Assembly (NCBI GenBank): GCA_964030475.1
Contig: CAXIPT010000007.1
Span: 5,214,112-5,278,111 of the forward strand
Origin: Tethya wilhelma
Lineage: Eukaryota > Porifera > Demospongiae > Tethyida > Tethyidae
DNA: 64,000 bases
Direction: 5' to 3'
Below are positions 61,115 to 64,000 of the stretch, piece by piece (position 1 is the stretch's first letter; every line of letters begins with the position of its first letter). The position numbers and the translations under genes are program-made. The notes below the pieces were generated by a model, which worked only from the letters and a program-made list of their open reading frames with translations, did no database searches and was not told the DNA's origin.

Positions 61115-61624
61115 CCCTCACAGACATGTCATTAACTTGACTCCACCAAGAGCTGAACTAAGAGAGAAGCTGTGGAAAATGCTGGTACCTCGAAAAGCAC
61201 CTGTTGCTAAGGACATCAAATATGACCAACTTGCCCAGCGGTACATACATAGCTACATCACGCATACCCACATACACATGTACTCAGAAACTATCCCTCA
61301 AACCATGGTAACCCATGGTGATCTCAATCGGTAATATCCTTGAGATTGTGACACATTAACCCCTGTGATCTTTAGTCATCAGCATTCTACACTCTATAAA
61401 CATTATACTGACCTTAAAGTGAGCAACATCTTGTCTTCTGCTTCCTCCTTCACAGCTTTGAGTTTTCGGGAGGTGAGATAGCCAGTGTGATCTGTCAGGC
61501 AGCTGAACGGTGTGCCATGGCAACCAATCCTCTAATCAGTGAGGAGCTCCTCGTGGAGGCATCGGAAGAGGAGGTAAAGAAGAGAGAGCAGAGAACGACT
61601 TTCAGTTCCACCATGTTTCAATGA
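54932..61624 (+). CDS. Large double-AAA+ ATPase with winged-helix-like region
   Basis: Twenty exons identified, all in phase through 60619: 54932-55015, 55089-55292, 55357-55612, 55850-55995, 56062-56118, 56316-56430, 56756-56876, 56948-57219, 57287-57517, 57580-57693, 57969-58090, 58456-58599, 58794-58895, 59056-59229, 59608-59736, 59825-59898, 60005-60078, 60168-60619, 61124-61240, 61456-61624. The first about 320 residues are of unknown type, followed by an acidic linker (EEELTAELEDILK) and a helical region (LERLADLRGLDSFEKNVLLILTGS). The latter resembles the winged-helix part of bacterial AAA proteins. Module 1 has Walker A GPSGTGKT, Walker B AVLFFDECES and sensor 1 VIILATNR. Module 2 has Walker A GGPGSGKT, then jumps to INLTPPRAELREKLWKML. 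The exon or exons for its Walker B and sensor 1 are missing between 60620 and 61123. Gene-specific function unknown. Confidence 0.8.
55652..55745. repeat. Palindromic element, AGCCTCGTTCCC..GGGAACCCT
   Basis: The arms CTCCCTGCCTACCTTAC and GTAAGGTAGGCAGGGAG are near-perfect complements, with CTAGCCTCGTTCCC at the left and GCTTGGGAACCC at the right. Intronic in the AAA+ gene. Confidence 0.7.
56153..56246. repeat. Palindromic element, GTAAACCAGGTCTTC family
   Basis: The arms AGTCTTGTAAACCAGGTCTTC and GGGAAGACCTGTTTTACAATGCT are imperfect complements. Same family as 25721-25785. Intronic in the AAA+ gene. Confidence 0.65.
58108..58207. repeat. Palindromic element, AGCCTCATTCCCAGGTTCCTCCC
   Basis: The left arm ATAGCCTCATTCCCAGGTTC pairs with the right arm GGAGCCTGGGAACTAGGCTA, with GAATATTTTG / GGAAATATTCGCGAGGG inside. 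Intronic in the AAA+ gene. Confidence 0.7.
58241..58370. mobile_element. 130-bp MITE-like element with 23-bp inverted ends
   Basis: The left end CGACACGAGTGTGCCTTTGC (58241-58260, continuing TGA) is matched at 22 of 23 positions by the reverse complement of the right end (58348-58370). No clear target duplication. Intronic in the AAA+ gene, 34 bp after the preceding palindrome. Confidence 0.75.
58906..59041. repeat. (CT)n - 37 N - (CA)n gap in an intron
   Basis: CT repeats to 58963, N run 58964-59000, CA repeats to 59041, between AAA+ exons ending 58895 and starting 59056. Reading frames across it are artefacts. Confidence 0.95.
59277..59474. mobile_element. Degenerate inverted-repeat element, TTTGGCG family
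   Basis: The left end CCATATTGTGGGTTAATTTG and the reverse complement of the right end (CCATATGGCCGGTAGGTTTG) align over about 45 bp with roughly three quarters identity. Intronic in the AAA+ gene. Confidence 0.6.
61063..61112. repeat. (CT)n-N-(CA)n microsatellite
   Basis: A short CT run, N at 61073, then CA repeats leading to the acceptor of the exon at 61124. Possible site of lost sequence in the AAA+ gene. Confidence 0.9.
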
Positions 61625-61902
61625 TAACAACAGCATAATATTATATAGCTAGGAGTGTTAACGTTCGTATTTGAGTCAATTAATAGTGCATGAGCTAAAT
61701 GATTTTTCTAATTCAGTTGGGTGGATTTTTTAATTTATATTTTTTAATCGAATTGTTATTAATCCATGACTGATAAATATAATTATGACGTATTAATAAT
61801 TATTTTCATAATAATAATGACTGCATGTTTCAAAAAACTTAATTTGCAATCATAATTATTATTCTTCGTACACACAAATAAATAACAAGCATATGAATAT
61901 AA
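61625..61902. other. Convergent AT-rich spacer
   Basis: No gene is seen between the stops of the AAA+ gene and the APMAP-like gene. Confidence 0.55.
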
Positions 61903-63680
61903 TCAAACTTTGACCTGCACTAAAAACGGCATTGAGTAAGCCCCTATGATTAACCTGTCCTCTAGTTCTAGGATGTGACTGGTCGAGTGTGTGGTGGTCC
62001 CACCCACATCGTGGAGGCTGCGTATCACATGACCATTCTCATCCAACTCAAGTATCAGTCCGTGTTGAGGTAGAATAGTTTGAATGAAACGTTCTAGTCG
62101 GAACTATAGAGAGAGACAAGAAAATCAATAATGAGTTGCAATAAACAAGCTAAGAGCTCTTACACACACACACACACATAATAGTTGCATGACAGTTAAG
62201 TGGGGAGGGGGGGGGGGCATTAGCTCAATGCACGGTTGAGTGCTGCACTCTAAAAGGCATGCAACTATAGAGTTTGTTTGCCATTGACCCTCTGTGACCC
62301 CTATAGCTACTATATTGTCACCTCCACCCATCCAGCCAGTATATAGCAATTAGCCTATAAATTACTAGGCAATATGGCAAATAAACACACATACATAGCT
62401 TCATTCTCATCCATCCATCCATGACCTACCTTAGCGATAGCCATCCTTACAAAGGCCAGGTGCTCGACTAGTGTATCCACCAAGACGTTCCTCACCAGTC
62501 CAATGCCCAGCCAGTAACCCCCGGACAAACTAGGTGCAATGTTGTCAGGTAGCCCCGGGAGATTATCAACAAAGATATCAGTGGTCCCGGCCTTTGGTCC
62601 ATTGAGGTAGTACCTGTAATTAATGCACACCATATGAAGGTGAACTAGCAACACACACACAAAAATTCACACAATATTCGCCCATTGACATTGTTCAAAA
62701 GTTATACATGATCAAATTAAGTCTAGACAATTTAAATTGAAAAATCTGAATTAGGTCTAGAGGATCGAACTAAAGTTTATAGCTTGGTTTTTGTGCTAAG
62801 TAAACATGGTTTCTTTTCATGTTGTGTTGGGACGTAATGAAAGTCTACAAAACACTGACTTGGTTGTTGTTCATATCAGCAACTGAAATTCTCTAGTGTA
62901 AACATTAGCAGTCACAAGACAAACACTAGAAGAATTTTGTCATTATGTATCACATGTTTGTCACATGCTGTCTACGGTAGCAAGCCAGGTTCCCATAGTA
63001 ATACAGAGCTCTTCCTTTTCACATAGAGAGGAAGGCAGACTTAAGAGCCTAGCAGCTGCTGGGAACAAGATGGATCTTCTGAGAACAAGGCAACTTCAAT
63101 AATTCATATTCTGTGAATAAAACCTTAACTTGTTTCCTTCTTCCTAGCTCTTAACTTTCACAAAGGAAGAAGAAGAAGCTAGCTGAGAAAGAGGCTTTAG
63201 GTTAGAGAGACAACTAGCTGATCAACACACTAACAAAACACACCTCAGCAGTCTGGCTCTAGTGGACTCCACAATCAAGAGGAAACTCTTATCTGCCGAG
63301 AGTGCGATCCCATTTGGAAAGAAGAGTCCATCTTTCAACACTCCCAGGGTGCCGTCTCTGGGGTCAAAATACAATAGTTGTCCATTGCTCCGCCCTTCAA
63401 GTATATCCAGTCTGTTATCGGCGCGACCAAATTTCTTGCTAGAGTCCGTGAGGATGATAGTACCGTTGTCAAGGACAACAAGATCGTTAAGGAACTTAAT
63501 TGGAGGGGTCCCCTCTGGATTGAGTGTTGATTTGACAGAGAATAGGGTGTCAATGTGTCCCGTTTTGACGTTGAGTTTCAAGAGGCCGATGGAACTGTCA
63601 GCAATGTAGAGCTCGTCTCGATTCTCAGGATGGAAGACCATTCCTAAAGGTCGACCGCAGTGTTCCTCCATCACCTCACT

Positions 63681-63682
<2 letters not shown>
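61903..63682 (-). CDS. APMAP: APMAP / strictosidine synthase-like beta-propeller protein, 3' part
   Basis: Three exons (63244-63682, 62430-62613, 61903-62103) are in phase and end with TGA at 61903. The sequence includes CGRPLGMVFHPENRDELYIAD and LKLNVKTGHIDTLF. It continues with FLNDLVVLDNGTIILTDSSKKF, LFFPNGIALSADKSFLLIVEST, DIFVDNLPGLPDNIAPSLSGGYWLGI and a C-terminal IIGAYSMPFLVQVKV. These are the six-bladed propeller motifs of adipocyte plasma membrane-associated protein and strictosidine synthase-like hydrolases, usually type II membrane proteins with arylesterase-like activity. The first exons, including the membrane anchor, lie beyond 63682 or outside the window. The first visible exon follows directly on a (CA)n tract that forms its 3' splice site. 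Confidence 0.88.
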
Positions 63683-63724
<42 letters not shown>

Positions 63725-64000
63725 GTGTGTGTGTGAGTGTGTGTGAGTACAAATATTAAACACTTTCGCATCATAAAAGCTGTTATCATGGTACACTTGA
63801 TTGCATGTGTCGGGATCTTTAGTCCACAAGAGGTGACATCATTGGAAGTACTCTGACCAATAGGAACTGTGTGATCATGTAGCAAATCATTGGTACAAAG
63901 GATGGTACATGTGTATGTGTGTGTATGTATGTGTATGTGTGTGTATGTATGTGTATATGTATATGTGTGTGTGCGTGCGTGCTTGGATATAGTGGTTAAT
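63683..64000. repeat. (GT)n tracts and intron sequence
   Basis: GT repeats at 63684-63748 and GTGTATGT repeats at 63903-63985, in the upstream intron of the APMAP-like gene. No exon is recognised. Confidence 0.7.

Overview
This is eukaryotic, almost certainly animal, nuclear DNA. Genes are split by many short GT-AG introns (about 50-300 bp), microsatellites are frequent, and there are no operons or bacterial signals. Gene content points to an early-branching metazoan, most likely a demosponge such as Amphimedon: a Neverland/DAF-36-type Rieske oxygenase, SRCR-Ig-FN3 receptors, an AidB-type acyl-CoA dehydrogenase and compact head-to-head genes. The species is inferred, not proven. N bases (7753, 9991, 49221, 58964-59000, 61073) mark assembly joins or gaps.

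Layout. 1-2470: the 3' end of CDK7 (+), convergent with a coiled-coil gene (-). 2790-11949: a sterol neighbourhood with squalene epoxidase (-), a broken-looking GNB1L-like WD40 gene (+) and two tandem Neverland-like Rieske oxygenases (-) with identical exon sizes. 12261-14679: two small cysteine-rich single-pass membrane proteins (+) of a family I do not recognise. 15059-16681: an intronless multi-pass membrane protein (-). 16815-17500: an unrecognised gene (-). 17832-28864: HSCB (-) head-to-head with a 15-exon AidB-like acyl-CoA dehydrogenase (+). One large intron of that gene holds a complete intronless 648-residue gene, and another holds an antisense Gly-rich small protein. 29567-34283: a protein with two TKL-type kinase domains, both apparently catalytically dead. 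34656-36203: a Cys-containing secreted-type protein with a frameshift; its intron contains a foldback element holding a decayed exon copy. 37117-39066: an intronless paralogue of the nested gene. 40546-42047: a ubiquitin-like protein and an unrecognised 143-residue protein. 42750-51686: two tandem SRCR-Ig-FN3 transmembrane receptors with ITIM-like tyrosine motifs. 51992-54562: a JmjC protein (-), head-to-head with a large double-AAA+ ATPase (54932-61624, +). 61903-63682: the 3' part of an APMAP/strictosidine-synthase-like gene (-).

Themes. Sterol synthesis and modification genes lie side by side. HSCB and the dehydrogenase, both with mitochondrial-looking N-termini, share a 248-bp bidirectional promoter. 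The two intronless 648/649-residue proteins start with an exact BC-box consensus, suggesting Elongin B/C-Cullin adaptors. The receptor pair is the best candidate for an undescribed signalling or recognition system. Non-coding DNA carries short palindromic element families, most often a hairpin whose arms read roughly AGCCTCGTTCCCAGGCTC.
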